In this document: positions 1 to 11,269 of the stretch, piece by piece | How positions within the stretch are numbered: the first letter of the stretch is position 1 | Layout: the number at the start of each line of letters is the position of its first letter | NCBI GenBank assembly: GCA_003605175.1 | Contig: QWDA01000001.1 | Location: forward strand, 496,001 to 560,000 | Origin: Paracoccaceae bacterium | Lineage (GTDB): Bacteria > Pseudomonadota > Alphaproteobacteria > Rhodobacterales > Rhodobacteraceae | DNA length: 64,000 bases | Reading direction: 5' to 3' | The notes under the pieces: generated by a model | The model's input: the letters and a program-made list of their open reading frames with translations, nothing else | Told to the model about the DNA's origin: nothing | Databases searched by the model: none | Program-made: the position numbers and the translations under genes

Positions 1-38
1 ACTGGGCTCAAGTCATTACCCGTTGTTGAGATCGGCGG

Positions 39-1091
<1,053 letters not shown>

Positions 1092-1173
1092 TCACGCGCT
1101 CTCAAGGGTGGCAATCGCCGCGCGGCCCGCCTAGTCTCCGCCTCCGTAACGAAGCCAGAGGCGCGGCACTCCC

Positions 1174-1698
1174 TTGGATTGGTATCATACCGTTCTCGAA
1201 ATGATCGACCTCAGGTCGTTCTCGAATCTCTGGTACTGGATCTCGCTTGCGGTGATGTGGTCGACGCTAAGTCACTGGATCCTGGGCGTGCCCTTCGACA
1301 TGGTTCTGAAGGCGGGCCGGCAGGGCGGGCAGGCGGAGGCCGATCTCGAGGCACTGGTGCAGATCAACCTTAACCGGATCTTTTATGTGGTGCGCAGTTC
1401 TGGGCAATGGATCGTGGGATTTCTCGCAGCACTGCACACGACGCTGATCATTCTCGGTTTCTTCTACGATTTCGAGTTCGCCCAAGCGGTTTTCTTTCTC
1501 GCGGTACCTATGACGATCATCGGCTGCCTGAACCTCCGGACCGGGCTCCGGATCGAGGCCGAGGGCGGGCGCGGGGCGCAGCTTCGGGCGCGTCTGGCGC
1601 GGCATCGGCTGATTACTCAGGTGATCGGGGCGATCTCGATCTTCATCACGGCGCTTTACGGGATGGCGCAGAACATCCTCGTCCCGGGCAACTGGTAG
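1174..1698 (+). CDS. Conserved four-helix membrane protein, often annotated as SufBCD-associated in Rhodobacterales
   Basis: This 174-residue protein has about four hydrophobic segments (roughly residues 19-40, 80-100, 106-122 and 145-168) and no recognisable catalytic motif. From memory, close relatives in Rhodobacterales carry the label 'component of SufBCD complex', but nothing in the sequence shows a role in Fe-S assembly. The start is uncertain: TTG at 1174 keeps the conserved-looking MDWYHTVLEMIDLRSFSNLW end, while an in-frame ATG at 1201 would remove nine residues. It is divergent from hemB and followed closely by mfd on the same strand. Confidence 0.75.
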   Translation: MDWYHTVLEMIDLRSFSNLWYWISLAVMWSTLSHWILGVPFDMVLKAGRQGGQAEADLEALVQINLNRIFYVVRSSGQWIVGFLAALHTTLIILGFFYDFEFAQAVFFLAVPMTIIGCLNLRTGLRIEAEGGRGAQLRARLARHRLITQVIGAISIFITALYGMAQNILVPGNW

Positions 1699-1744
1699 GG
1701 GCAGGCCGGTTGACACCGCCCGCCGGCTCGCCCACGTGGTCGCC

Positions 1745-4700
1745 ATGAAATCCTCGGGTCACATCACCATTTCCGGCGCGCCCGAGGGGTTCGACGCCGG
1801 GCTTCTCATGGCCGAGGTGGAGAGGAACGGCCGCGCGGCGATCCATGTGGCGCGCGACGACAAGCGAATGGCGGCGATGGCGGCGGCGCTCAGGCTGCGC
1901 GCGCCCGACCTGCCGGTGATCACGCTGCCGGGCTGGGATTGCCTGCCCTATGACCGGGTGTCGCCCAATGCCGAGATCTCGGCTACGCGGATGGCGACCC
2001 TGGCGCTTCTCGTTCATGGCGGGCCGTCGCGCTTCGTGCTCCTGACCACGCTGAACGCGGCGACGCAGCGGATGCCCGCGCGGGAGATTCTGCGCGAGGC
2101 GGCCTTTGCGGCGCGGGTGGGGGACCGGATCGACGAGGAGAGCTTGCGGACCTTCCTCGTGCGGATGGGTTTCGTTCAGGCGCCGACTGTGACCGAGCCG
2201 GGCGACTATGCGGTGCGCGGCGGGATCATCGACATCTTTCCGCCAGGCGAGGCCGGGCCGATCCGGCTCGACCTTTTCGGCGACGTGCTCGACGGCGCGC
2301 GGCGGTTCGATGCGGCGAGCCAGAGGACCACGGAGAAGCTCGACCGTGTGGAACTGGCGCCGGTCTCCGAGGTGATCCTGGACGATGCGGCGATCACCCG
2401 GTTCCGGCAGAACTACCGGGCCGAGTTCGGCTCGGCCGGCACCGACGACCCGCTCTACGAGGCGGTCAGCGCGGGGCGGAAGCACGCGGGCGTGGAACAC
2501 TGGCTGCCGTTTTTCCATGCGCGGCTGGAGACGCTGTTCGATTACCTGCCCGAGGTGCCGGTGGTTCTCGACGACCAGGTGACGCCGCAGCGGCTGTCGC
2601 GCTGGGAGGCGATCGACGACCAGTACGATGCGCGCCGCGAGGCGCTGAAGGCGAAGTCGCGGCACGACACGATCTACAAGCCGTGCCCGCCAGGGCTGCT
2701 CTATCTCGACGACGCGGCCTGGACCGATGCGCTGGACGGGCGGCGCGTGGTGCAGCTCGCTGTCCTGCCGCAGCCGACCGGGCCGGGCGTCACCGATGCC
2801 GGTGGCCGGATCGGGCGGGATTTCGCGCCGGAGCGGCAGAACGAGAATATCAGCCTGTTCGGGGCACTGGTCGACCATATCGGCAAGCGGCGGCAGATTG
2901 GGCCGGTGGTCATCGCCAGCTATTCTGAGGGCGCGCGCGAGCGGCTGCAGGGGCTCCTGGAGGACCAGGGCCTTGGCGGCACGGGCTTCATCGAAGATCT
3001 GCGCGGGGCGAGGGACGGGGTTCACCTGATCGTCTGGGGGCTGGAGCACGGCTTCGAGGGCGGTGGGCTCACGGTGATCGCCGAGCAGGACGTGCTGGGC
3101 GACCGGCTGATCCGGGGCCCGCGCCGGAAACGGCGGGCCGAGAACTTCCTCACCGAGCACCAGAGCCTGTCGCCGGGCGACCTGATCGTCCATGTGGACC
3201 ACGGGGTAGGCCGCTACATGGGGCTCGAAGTGGTCACCGCGCTGGGGGCGGCGCATGAATGCCTGCATCTGGAGTATGCGGGCGGCGACCGGCTCTACCT
3301 GCCGGTGGAGAATATCGAGCTCCTCACCCGCTACGGGCATGAGGAGGGGCTCCTCGACAAGCTCGGCGGCGGCGCCTGGCAGGCGAAGAAGGCCCGGCTC
3401 AAGGCGCGGATCCGCGAGATCGCAGACCGGCTGATCCGGGTGGCGGCGGAACGGCATCTCAGGAAGGGCCGGATCCTCGCCCCGCCCGATGGCATGTGGG
3501 AGGCGTTTTCGGCGCGGTTCCCCTACGAGGAGACCGACGACCAGCTTTTGGCCATCGAGGCGGTGATGGAGGATCTATCCTCCGGCACTCCGATGGACCG
3601 GCTGATCTGCGGCGATGTGGGCTTCGGCAAGACCGAAGTGGCGATGCGCGCGGCCTTCGTCGCGGCACTGTCCGGTGCGCAGGTGGCGGTGATAGCGCCG
3701 ACGACATTGCTCGCCCGGCAGCACTTCAAGACCTTCGCCGAGCGGTTTCGGGGCTTTCCGGTGAAGGTGCGGCAATTGTCGCGCTTCGTCGGCACAAAAG
3801 AGGCGGCGGCGACCCGCGACGGGCTGGCGACTGGCGAGGTGGATATCGTGATCGGCACCCATGCGGTGCTGGCGAAATCGGTGAGGTTCCGCGATCTCGG
3901 GCTGCTGATCGTCGACGAGGAGCAGCATTTCGGTGTCGGTCACAAGGAGCGGCTGAAGGAACTGCGCTCGGACGTGCATGTGCTGACGCTGACCGCCACG
4001 CCGATCCCGCGGACGTTGCAGATGTCGCTGGTGGGCGTGCGGGACCTCTCGATTATCGGCACGCCGCCGGTCGACCGCCTGGCGATCCGCACCTATGTCT
4101 CGGAATTCGACACGGTGACGATCCGCGAGGCGCTCCTGCGCGAGCACTACCGGGGCGGGCAGTCGTTCTTCGTGGTGCCGCGAATCGCGGACCTGGCCGA
4201 GATGGAGGCGTTCCTGCGCGAGGAAGTGCCGGAGGTGACCTTCATCACCGCACATGGGCAGATGGCGGCGGGCGAACTCGACGACCGCATGAACGCCTTC
4301 TACGACGGCAAATACGACGTGCTGCTGGCGACGACCATCGTGGAGTCGGGGCTCGACATTCCAACCGCCAATACCATGATCGTGCATCGCGCCGACATGT
4401 ACGGGTTGGCGCAGCTCTACCAGATCAGGGGCCGCGTGGGCCGCGCGAAGACGCGGGCCTATGCCTATCTCACGACGAAGCCGCGCGCGAAGCTGACGCC
4501 CACTGCCGAGAAGCGGCTGCGCGTCCTGTCCTCGCTCGACTCGCTCGGCGCCGGGTTCTCGCTGGCCTCGCAGGATCTCGATATCCGCGGCGCCGGGAAT
4601 CTGATTGGCGAGGAGCAGTCGGGCCAGATCCGCGAGGTGGGCTACGAGTTGTACCAGTCGATGCTGGAGGAGGCGATCGCCAAGATCCGCTCGGGCCAGC

Positions 4701-5188
4701 TCGAGGGGCTGAGCGAAGCCGACGGGCAATGGGCGCCGACGATCAATCTGGGCGTGCCGGTGCTGATCCCCGAGGATTACGTGCCCGATCTCGACGTGCG
4801 GCTGGGGCTCTACCGGCGGCTCTCGGGGCTGACCACCAAGGTGGAACTGGAAGGTTTCGCGGCGGAGCTGATCGACCGGTTCGGCAAACTGCCGAAGGAG
4901 GTCAACACGCTGCTCCTCGTCGTGCGGATCAAGGCCGAGTGCAAGAAGGCCGGGATCGCGCGGCTGGATGCCGGGCCCAAGGGCGCGACGATCCAGTTCC
5001 ACATGGACAAGTTCGCGAACCCCAAGGGCCTCGTCGAATTCCTCGAGGATCAGCGCGGGCTGGCCAAGGTCAAGGACAACAAGATCGTCGTTCGCCGCGA
5101 CTGGGCGAAGGACAGCGACAAGATCAAGGGCGCCTTCGCCATCGCCCGCGATCTTGCCGCCAAGGTGCGGCCCGCGAAGGCCGCATGA
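1745..5188 (+). CDS. mfd: Transcription-repair coupling factor Mfd
   Basis: ATP-dependent DNA translocase that removes stalled RNA polymerase at lesions and recruits UvrA. The product is about 1147 residues, full length for the family. In order it has a UvrB-like N-terminal region ([21 protein letters not shown]), an RNA-polymerase-interaction (CarD-like) region around [17 protein letters not shown], helicase motif [10 protein letters not shown] near residue 622, the DEEQHFGV motif II near 723, [10 protein letters not shown], the QIRGRVGR motif VI, and a C-terminal TRCF domain. Starts are GTG at 1736 or ATG at 1745; I prefer ATG, though neither has a strong ribosome-binding site. It converges on the bactofilin gene three bases away. 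Confidence 0.97.
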   Translation: MKSSGHITISGAPEGFDAGLLMAEVERNGRAAIHVARDDKRMAAMAAALRLRAPDLPVITLPGWDCLPYDRVSPNAEISATRMATLALLVHGGPSRFVLLTTLNAATQRMPAREILREAAFAARVGDRIDEESLRTFLVRMGFVQAPTVTEPGDYAVRGGIIDIFPPGEAGPIRLDLFGDVLDGARRFDAASQRTTEKLDRVELAPVSEVILDDAAITRFRQNYRAEFGSAGTDDPLYEAVSAGRKHAGVEHWLPFFHARLETLFDYLPEVPVVLDDQVTPQRLSRWEAIDDQYDARREALKAKSRHDTIYKPCPPGLLYLDDAAWTDALDGRRVVQLAVLPQPTGPGVTDAGGRIGRDFAPERQNENISLFGALVDHIGKRRQIGPVVIASYSEGARERLQGLLEDQGLGGTGFIEDLRGARDGVHLIVWGLEHGFEGGGLTVIAEQDVLGDRLIRGPRRKRRAENFLTEHQSLSPGDLIVHVDHGVGRYMGLEVVTALGAAHECLHLEYAGGDRLYLPVENIELLTRYGHEEGLLDKLGGGAWQAKKARLKARIREIADRLIRVAAERHLRKGRILAPPDGMWEAFSARFPYEETDDQLLAIEAVMEDLSSGTPMDRLICGDVGFGKTEVAMRAAFVAALSGAQVAVIAPTTLLARQHFKTFAERFRGFPVKVRQLSRFVGTKEAAATRDGLATGEVDIVIGTHAVLAKSVRFRDLGLLIVDEEQHFGVGHKERLKELRSDVHVLTLTATPIPRTLQMSLVGVRDLSIIGTPPVDRLAIRTYVSEFDTVTIREALLREHYRGGQSFFVVPRIADLAEMEAFLREEVPEVTFITAHGQMAAGELDDRMNAFYDGKYDVLLATTIVESGLDIPTANTMIVHRADMYGLAQLYQIRGRVGRAKTRAYAYLTTKPRAKLTPTAEKRLRVLSSLDSLGAGFSLASQDLDIRGAGNLIGEEQSGQIREVGYELYQSMLEEAIAKIRSGQLEGLSEADGQWAPTINLGVPVLIPEDYVPDLDVRLGLYRRLSGLTTKVELEGFAAELIDRFGKLPKEVNTLLLVVRIKAECKKAGIARLDAGPKGATIQFHMDKFANPKGLVEFLEDQRGLAKVKDNKIVVRRDWAKDSDKIKGAFAIARDLAAKVRPAKAA

Positions 5189-5191
5189 CGT

Positions 5192-5506
5192 CTACGCGCC
5201 CTTGATTTCCACCTTGCCGGTCACGCGCGAGCCCTTCATCGAGGTGAGGGTCTTCGCCGAGAGATCGGCCGAGACGCGCGCGGTCTCGTTCAATGCGAGA
5301 TCGCCGCAGGAGACGGTGCCGGTAAGCTCGCCGCTGATCGTCACGCTTTCCGCCGAGACCGAACCCTTGACCACGCCGCCTGGCTGTACGTCCACCGCCT
5401 TGGCCTGAACGTCACCGGTGATCCGGCCCTTGATCGCGATATTGCTTTCCTTCGCGATCAGGTCGCCCTCGATCGTCAGATCCTCTTCGATTACCGCGTT
5501 GGGCAT
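5192..5506 (-). CDS. Bactofilin family (polymer-forming) cytoskeletal protein
   Basis: The 104-residue protein consists almost wholly of short beta-strand repeats with regular Ile/Val and Gly spacing (IEGDLIAKESNIAIKGRITGDV...GGVVKGSVSAESVTISGELTGTV), the pattern of the bactofilin (DUF583) beta-helix. Bactofilins polymerise without nucleotide and scaffold cell-wall or polarity functions. The protein is at the short end for the family, with little beyond the core. It lies downstream of the MFS/DsbA gene pair on the same strand, separated by 96 bases, so it may have its own promoter there. Confidence 0.88.
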   Translation of the reverse strand: MPNAVIEEDLTIEGDLIAKESNIAIKGRITGDVQAKAVDVQPGGVVKGSVSAESVTISGELTGTVSCGDLALNETARVSADLSAKTLTSMKGSRVTGKVEIKGA

Positions 5507-5602
5507 CGTTCCACCTCCATGTCCTGCCTGCTGCCGTCATACGCGCGAACGGCGAGCGAGGCGAGCCTTCTGGCGCCGTTTCGGCGAGCCGCCGCGTATT
5601 TT

Positions 5603-6820
5603 TCAGGTATCGGGCGCGCCGATCGGGGCCGGCTCCCCCAGGGCGCGCACGGTCAGGAAGGCCAGAATCGCGCAGACCAGGACGCCGATGACGCCGGGCA
5701 GGGGCGTGCCGTCGAATGCCTGGCCAATCGGGGCGGCGATCAGCACCGAGGCCACGGTGGACAGCGCGCCGATGATCGAGGAGGCCATGCCGGCGATATG
5801 GCCCATCGGCACCATGGCTAGCGCGTTCAGGTTGCCCACGGTCAGGCCGATGCAGGCGAACACGCCAGCCGTCCAGGCGATGAAGATCGGGAAGGCGAGG
5901 GGGGATTCCCAAGGCGAGGTCGCGGCATAGGCCAGCATCGCGGCCGAAAGCAGCACCTGAACCAGGAGGGCCGCCTTCGCCACGCGGCGCATGCCGAATA
6001 CCATCACGATCCGGGCATTGAGGATGTTGCCGGTTGCCGCGATCCCGGCGATGAGCGCGAAATAAAAGGGAAAGCTCCCGGCGCGCCCGAAGGTCTTCTC
6101 GAACACCGGCTGGGTGGTGGAAAGCGCGACGAAGAGCATGCTGAAGATCAGCGAAAGCGCGACGATCGTCAGGGCGGCGTGTCGGTTCGACAGGACCTCG
6201 GTCACCGCGTCGCGGAGAAGCGGCCAACGGAGCGGGCGGCGCTTTTCGGGGGGCAGCGTTTCGTCCTGCCGGATCATCAGCCAGATGACCGAGACGAGCG
6301 AGAAAAGCACGAAAACGCCGAAGATCGCGCGCCAGCCGGCCAGCGCGATGATTCCGGCGCCGATCAGCGGCGCGACGGCCGGAAACAGCGTAAACACCAG
6401 CATCACGAAGGACATGAGCTGCGCCATGCCGCGTCCCTCGTAGAGATCGCGGATGATCGCCAGCGCCACGACCCGGGGCCCGGACGCGCCGAGGCCCTGG
6501 AGGGTTCGCGCCGCGAGCATCAGTTCCAGCGTGCCGGCCATCCAGGCCAGGAGCGTCGCCAGGATGTAGAGGGCCGCGCCCGCGACGATCACCGGCTTGC
6601 GGCCGAAAGCGTCGGACAGCGCGCCGGTGAAAAAGGTGCCCAGGCCCATGCCGAAGATGAAGCTCGTCAGGATCAACTGCGCGTGGTTCGGCGTCTCCGG
6701 CGTCAGTTCCGCGGCGATCTCGGGCAGCGCGGGCAGCATCGAATCGATCGAGAAGGCGATGGTCGCGAAGAGCACCGCCATGAGGGCGACGAATTCCGTC
6801 CGGGACAGGGTCTTAGGCAT
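5603..6820 (-). CDS. Bcr/CflA-type major facilitator multidrug efflux transporter
   Basis: Inner-membrane proton-driven drug or metabolite exporter of the 12-helix MFS class. The 405-residue protein has the MFS motif A after TM2 (GALSDAFGRKPVIVAGA) and the N-terminal LPALPEIAAEL segment typical of Bcr/CflA proteins, whose members export bicyclomycin, chloramphenicol or sulfonamides. The substrate here cannot be read from sequence. Its start overlaps the end of the FrnE-like gene by eight bases, indicating translational coupling; the ATG at 6820 is the only good candidate. Confidence 0.9.
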   Translation of the reverse strand: MPKTLSRTEFVALMAVLFATIAFSIDSMLPALPEIAAELTPETPNHAQLILTSFIFGMGLGTFFTGALSDAFGRKPVIVAGAALYILATLLAWMAGTLELMLAARTLQGLGASGPRVVALAIIRDLYEGRGMAQLMSFVMLVFTLFPAVAPLIGAGIIALAGWRAIFGVFVLFSLVSVIWLMIRQDETLPPEKRRPLRWPLLRDAVTEVLSNRHAALTIVALSLIFSMLFVALSTTQPVFEKTFGRAGSFPFYFALIAGIAATGNILNARIVMVFGMRRVAKAALLVQVLLSAAMLAYAATSPWESPLAFPIFIAWTAGVFACIGLTVGNLNALAMVPMGHIAGMASSIIGALSTVASVLIAAPIGQAFDGTPLPGVIGVLVCAILAFLTVRALGEPAPIGAPDT

Positions 6821-7466
6821 CCTGTTCGGCCGTGCGGATATGCTCGAGCACGTCGTCGATGACCTTCTGCCAGACCTCCGGCGGCTGGGCGCCGGGCAGG
6901 ACGTGGCGGTAGCCGACCACGAAGGTGGGGACGCCGGTCACGCCCCTGGCCCGGGCATGGGCGTCGCGCGCGCGGATCTCCTCCCGGTCGGCGTCGGTGC
7001 CGAGGAGGTGCCGGAACATTGCGCCGTCGAGCCCGATGTCGTGAGCGATATCCGCCAGGACGTCGGGATCGCCGATATCGCGACCTTCGACGAAATAGGC
7101 CTTGAAGAGCGCGGAGGCCATGGCGGTCTGCCGCCCTTCGAGCCCGGCCCAGTGGATCGCCCGGTGGGCGTCGAGCGTGCTCGGCGTGCGCGAAATGCGG
7201 TCGAAGTTCAAAGCCAGCCCGGCGGCCTTCGCGGCTTCGGCGATCTGGGCGTAGACGGCCGTCGCGCGGTTCCGGCCGCCGAATTTCGCTTCGAGATAGA
7301 GCCGCCTGTCCGTCCCCTCGGGCGGCATGTCCGGATTGAGCTGGAACGGGTGCCACTCGATCTCGAACGGATGGTCGGGCCGCGCTTCCAGAGCACGGTC
7401 GAGATTGGTCTTTCCGACATAGCACCACGGACATATCGGGTCCGAAAGGATGTCCAGCTTGATCAT
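6813..7466 (-). CDS. DsbA-family FrnE-like thioredoxin-fold oxidoreductase
   Basis: The 217-residue protein starts with a beta strand followed by DPICPWCYVGK, placing a CPWC active site at residues 12-15, and ends with the conserved GVTGVPTFVV cis-proline loop. This is the architecture of the FrnE/DsbA-like cytoplasmic family that also contains 2-hydroxychromene-2-carboxylate isomerases; two active-site cysteines favour a dithiol oxidoreductase over an isomerase. There is no signal peptide. I chose ATG at 7466 over an upstream codon at 7496 because the strand leading to CPWC starts there. It overlaps the efflux-pump gene, and its 5' end abuts a decayed acyl-CoA synthetase gene. Confidence 0.88.
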   Translation of the reverse strand: MIKLDILSDPICPWCYVGKTNLDRALEARPDHPFEIEWHPFQLNPDMPPEGTDRRLYLEAKFGGRNRATAVYAQIAEAAKAAGLALNFDRISRTPSTLDAHRAIHWAGLEGRQTAMASALFKAYFVEGRDIGDPDVLADIAHDIGLDGAMFRHLLGTDADREEIRARDAHARARGVTGVPTFVVGYRHVLPGAQPPEVWQKVIDDVLEHIRTAEQDA

Positions 7467-7685
7467 TGGCGCCGTTCCAGGCGTCGCGCAGGGCACGGCG
7501 CTTCAGTTTTCCAATTGCATTTCGCGGCAGCGCATCGACTTGAACGTGAAGGCGCGGCTGCACGTAGCGTGCGAGACGACCCGACATATGCACTTTTAGC
7601 TTGTCCTCGTCCAGTGGCCCGTCAGAAATGCAAAGACCGGGATCACCGAAGCGCCGGTTTCGACGCGGCTTTCCGCGCAGTCGGT
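7467..7685 (-). pseudogene. Acyl-CoA synthetase (AMP-binding) C-terminal remnant
   Basis: Reading the minus strand, one frame gives PLDEDKLKVHMSGRLARYVQP followed by LPRNAIGKLKRRALRD, the C-terminal signature of class I adenylate-forming acyl-CoA ligases including the catalytic lysine of the PRNxxGK motif. Immediately upstream another frame gives ESRVETGASVIPVFAFLTG, the strand expected just before it, so a frameshift lies near 7622-7626. Nothing of the remaining ~450 residues (no P-loop SSGTTGxPK, no YGxTE) precedes it, and no stop separates it from the FrnE-like gene, which begins inside its frame. This is a truncated, frameshifted relic. Confidence 0.75.
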
Positions 7686-7719
7686 GAATGTCCGGTGGGC
7701 GGAATGCGCGGCCGCCGCT

Positions 7720-7985
7720 TCAAGCGGCGAAACCCGGATACCGCCGGCGTTCGGGAGGCCGTCGTCGCGGCCGGGACCGGGCCGCGGCGGCGAGGGGGCC
7801 TGTCTCCGGTGCGAGGGTGCGCCCCGCGGCGGTCGTCTCCTCGAGCATCGCCGCGTTCTGTTGGGGCAGCCGGTCGGGATCGGTGGCCGCCTTCGACACC
7901 TTGGCGCCTGTGGCGGCGGTTTCCCGAACGGCGGAGGCGATCTCCTGGATCCGTTGGGCTACGCCCCGGCGGGTTCCGGCGTTCC
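7720..7985 (-). pseudogene. Methyl-accepting chemotaxis protein C-terminal remnant
   Basis: The minus-strand frame closing with TGA at 7720-7722 reads VAQRIQEIASAVRETAATG, then DRLPQQNAAMLEETTAAGRTLA and a Pro/Arg-rich tail. QQNAAMxEExTAA followed by an L-A-x-E-T segment is characteristic of the C-terminal part of alphaproteobacterial chemotaxis receptor signalling domains. There is no start codon in the frame, a stop lies just upstream (near 7988), and no sensor, HAMP or hairpin-tip (E-x-x-x-x-IxxIxxIAxQTNLLALNAAIEA) region is present. It is a fragment of roughly 80 codons of a protein that is normally 500 or more. Confidence 0.72.
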
Positions 7986-8080
7986 GTCAGCACGACGAGA
8001 TCGGAGAGAATGATCCTGGAACGACTCGGCTGCGCCGCCCCCGTGGTCGCGTCGATCGGGATATGCGTGCCTGGTCCGGA

Positions 8081-9481
8081 TCAGGACGCGCGGGTTTTGC
8101 TGGGGGCTGCGCTATCGGGCACGATCTTGCCGGGGTTCAGAATGCCTTGCGGGTCGAGCGCCTGTTTCAGCCTGGCCATGACCGCCCAACCCGCGCCGTG
8201 CTCGGCTTCCATGTAGCCCTTCTTGCCAATCCCCACCCCGTGCTCGCCGGTGGCGGTGCCGCCCATCGCCAATGCGCGTTCGGTCATCCGGTGTGCGAGG
8301 GCCTTGGCGGTTTTCAGGTCTTCCGGCTTCGCCGGATCGACCACCAGCGTGGCGTGGAAATTGCCGTCGCCAACATGGCCCAGGAGGGGGCCGTAAAGGC
8401 CGCTCTCGGCAATGTCCGCCTGGGTTTCCGTCACCGCCTCGGCCAGGCGCGAGATCGGAACGCAGATATCGGTTGCCACGGCGCGCTTGCCCGGATGGGC
8501 GGCGATGATCGCGTAATAGGCGTCGTGGCGCATGCGCCATAGGCGGTTGCGGTCCTCGGACTTGTCCGACCAGCGGAAACCTGTCGCGCCTAATTCGCCG
8601 GCGACCTCGCCGAAGCGTTCGGCGTCTTCCTTCACGCCCGTTTCGGAGCCATGGAATTCCAGCATCAGGTGCGGCGCTTCCGGGAAATCGGTGCCAGCAT
8701 GGCCGTTGAAGCAGCGCGCCACCTCGGCATCGACGAATTCGATGCGGGCCATGGGGATGCCCATCTGGATCGTCGCGATCACGGTGTTCACCGCATCCGC
8801 GATGGTCGGAAAGGCGCAGACCGCTGAGGAGATCGCCTCGGGCTGGCCGCGCAGTTTCAGCGTGAGTTCGGTGATGAGGCCGAGCGTGCCCTCGGAGCCG
8901 AGAAACAGCGCGGTGAGGTCGTAGCCCGAGGCGCTTTTCCGCGCCCGCGTGCCGGTGCGGATGACGGTGCCGTCGGCGAGCACCACCTCAAGCCCGAGGA
9001 CATTGTCGCGCATGGTGCCGTAGCGCACCGCCGTGGTGCCGCTCGCCCGTGTCGCGGCCATACCGCCGAGCGTCGCGTCGGCGCCGGGATCGACCGAGAA
9101 GAACAGGCCGGTGGCGCGGAGTTCCTCGGCCAGCGCGCGGCGGGTGATTCCGGGCTGGACGATGCAGTCCATGTCCTCGGGGTTCACCGCGAGGACCCGG
9201 TTCATGCGCGAGAAATCCACCGCGACGCCGCCCGCGACCGCGAGCGCGTGGCCTTCGAGCGAGGTGCCGGCGCCCCAGCCGATCACCGGGCAGCCATGCT
9301 CAGCGCAGGTCCGGACGATCTCGGACACTTCGGCGGTGCTCTCGGGATAAGCGACGGCGTCGGGCGGGGTCGGATCGAAATAGCTCTCGTTCTGGCCATG
9401 CAGGTCGAGATCGGACTTGGAGGTGGAAAGCCGTTGTCCTAACAAGGGTTTGAGCGCGTCGATCGCGGATTGGATGGTCAC
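8081..9481 (-). CDS. FAD-binding D-lactate dehydrogenase (cytochrome)-type oxidoreductase
   Basis: The 466-residue protein belongs to the FAD-linked oxidase family of GlcD/DLD type, which oxidises D-2-hydroxy acids to keto acids and passes electrons to a cytochrome or quinone. Visible are the PP-loop FAD-binding segment GWGAGTSLEGHALA, DPGADATLGGMAATRASGTTAVRYG, LFLGSEGTLG, and the C-terminal GHVGDGNFHATLVVD and GEHGVGIGKKGYM metal/substrate region. Length and order match bacterial D-lactate dehydrogenase (cytochrome); glycolate oxidase GlcD is the main alternative, but no glcE or glcF lies nearby. It is divergent from the ClC gene with a 96-base shared upstream region. Confidence 0.88.
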   Translation of the reverse strand: MTIQSAIDALKPLLGQRLSTSKSDLDLHGQNESYFDPTPPDAVAYPESTAEVSEIVRTCAEHGCPVIGWGAGTSLEGHALAVAGGVAVDFSRMNRVLAVNPEDMDCIVQPGITRRALAEELRATGLFFSVDPGADATLGGMAATRASGTTAVRYGTMRDNVLGLEVVLADGTVIRTGTRARKSASGYDLTALFLGSEGTLGLITELTLKLRGQPEAISSAVCAFPTIADAVNTVIATIQMGIPMARIEFVDAEVARCFNGHAGTDFPEAPHLMLEFHGSETGVKEDAERFGEVAGELGATGFRWSDKSEDRNRLWRMRHDAYYAIIAAHPGKRAVATDICVPISRLAEAVTETQADIAESGLYGPLLGHVGDGNFHATLVVDPAKPEDLKTAKALAHRMTERALAMGGTATGEHGVGIGKKGYMEAEHGAGWAVMARLKQALDPQGILNPGKIVPDSAAPSKTRAS

Positions 9482-9577
9482 GGGGCCCGTCTCCTCCCAG
9501 GGGTCGGCCCGAACCTAGGCGATGCGGGCGGGCAGGGAAAGGGGACGCCGCCCGACGGGCGGGAAACTGGCGAGGCG

Positions 9578-11269
9578 ATGAACCAAGCGCCGAAAACCGG
9601 TCCGGTGGAGGGCCAGATCCACGAAGCGCTGGCCTCCTGCCGGGAGGGGTGGAGGGCGCTGCGCGTGAAAGGGCCGGAGAAAGTCTGGCTCTGGGTCGTC
9701 GCCCTGATCGTGGGGATTGCTGCCGGGTTTGCCGCGCTTCTGTTCCGGAAAGGGATCTATGCACTCCAGGCTGTGCTCTATGGCGCCGAGGATGTGCGCG
9801 CGATCCATTCCTTCGCGGCCGGGCTCGACTGGTACTGGCTGATCGCGATCCCGGCCCTGGGCGGGTTGGCGGTGGGAGTGATCCTGAACACCTTCACGCC
9901 CGATGGCCGGGCCCAGTCGGTGGCCGAGGTGATCGAGGCCGCCGCGCTGAACGAGGGCCGTCTCGGCGCGAAGCCGGGCCTCGCCTCGGCGGCGGCCTCG
10001 CTGATAACGCTGTCCTCGGGCGGCTCGACCGGGCGGGAAGGGCCGGTCGTGCATCTTGCCGGTGTGATCGCGAGCTGGGTCTCGGTGCGGATCGGCGCCC
10101 AGGGCATGACCGCGCGCGACCTTCTGGGCTGCGCGGTGGCTGCTGCCGTCTCGGCGTCGTTCAACGCGCCGATCGCGGGCGCGCTGTTCGCGCTCGAGGT
10201 GGTGCTGCGGCATTTCGCGGTCCATGCCTTCGCGCCCATCGTGATCGCCTCCGTCGCGGGCACGGTGATCAACCGGCTGGAGTTCGGCGATATCACGGAA
10301 TTCGCGCTCGCGGGCGAGGAGGAACTGGCGTTCTATGTCGAACTGCCGGCTTTCCTGATCCTCGGGCTGGTCTGCGGCCTGGTCGCGGCGCTGATGACGC
10401 GGAGCGTCTTCCTGGCCGACGATCTCGGCACCGCGATCAGCCGCAAGATGCGGCTTCCGGCGGTGCTGCGCCCGGCGCTGGCGGGCGCGCTGCTGGGCGC
10501 CATCGCGATCGCGTTCCCGCATATCATCGGCGTCGGCTACGAGACGACGACACGGGCCCTGCACGGCAATATCCTGTTCTTCGAGGCTCTGGCCTTCGCG
10601 GTGATCAAGGTCGGCGCGGTGGCGATTACCATGGCGGGGCGGATGGGCGGCGGGATCTTCTCGCCCTCATTGATGGTGGGTGCGCTGACGGGGCTGACCT
10701 TCGGGATCGTGGCGACCGGGCTGTTGCCACAGGTCTCGGGCACCACCACGCTCTATGCGCTGGCCGGCATGGGCGCGCTGGCGGCGGCGGTGCTGGGCGC
10801 GCCGATCTCGACCACGCTGATCGTGTTCGAACTGACCGGCGACTGGCAGACCGGGCTCGCGGTGATGGTCGCGGTCTCGACCTCGACCGCGCTCGCCTCG
10901 CGGCTGGTCCACCGTTCGTTCTTTCTCAGCCAGATCGAGCGCAAGGGCATTCGGCTGGCCGCCGGGCCGCAGGCCTATCTGCTGGCGACGATCCGGGTCG
11001 CCAATGTGATGCGCGGGCATGACGACGCGAACTGTGCCGATGGCGAAGCGATCCGGGAAGCGATCGAGGACGGCTACATGATCGATGGCAACGCGACGCT
11101 CGAGGCCGGGCTGCCGGTGCTCGAGACGAGCGGGCGGGATTTCCTGGCCGTGATCCGGGCCGGCGGCGAGGGCGAAGCTCCGGAGATCCTAGGCGCGCTT
11201 TACCATGTGGATGCGCTCCGGGCCTACAACCGCGCGCTTGCGGCCATGGCGGCGGAAGAGCATTCCTGA
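9578..11269 (+). CDS. ClC-family voltage-gated chloride channel/antiporter
   Basis: Integral membrane anion transporter of 563 residues. The three anion-selectivity loops are present: GGSTGREGPVVHLAG (the GxExP loop with the gating glutamate), SFNAPIAGALFALEV, and MGGGIFSPSLMVGA. After the membrane domain comes a ~100-residue cytoplasmic tail containing what looks like a degenerate CBS-like segment (EAIEDGYMIDGNATLEAGLPVLE). Whether it is a channel or a 2Cl-/H+ exchanger cannot be decided by eye. A TTG codon at 9470 extends the frame, but the ATG at 9578 gives a usual ClC N-terminus. Confidence 0.93.
   Translation: MNQAPKTGPVEGQIHEALASCREGWRALRVKGPEKVWLWVVALIVGIAAGFAALLFRKGIYALQAVLYGAEDVRAIHSFAAGLDWYWLIAIPALGGLAVGVILNTFTPDGRAQSVAEVIEAAALNEGRLGAKPGLASAAASLITLSSGGSTGREGPVVHLAGVIASWVSVRIGAQGMTARDLLGCAVAAAVSASFNAPIAGALFALEVVLRHFAVHAFAPIVIASVAGTVINRLEFGDITEFALAGEEELAFYVELPAFLILGLVCGLVAALMTRSVFLADDLGTAISRKMRLPAVLRPALAGALLGAIAIAFPHIIGVGYETTTRALHGNILFFEALAFAVIKVGAVAITMAGRMGGGIFSPSLMVGALTGLTFGIVATGLLPQVSGTTTLYALAGMGALAAAVLGAPISTTLIVFELTGDWQTGLAVMVAVSTSTALASRLVHRSFFLSQIERKGIRLAAGPQAYLLATIRVANVMRGHDDANCADGEAIREAIEDGYMIDGNATLEAGLPVLETSGRDFLAVIRAGGEGEAPEILGALYHVDALRAYNRALAAMAAEEHS

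Noticed and set aside
1181-1191. Palindrome GGTATCATACC as a GntR operator
   Set aside because: It lies within the first codons of the membrane protein gene, with no paired half-site; more likely chance.
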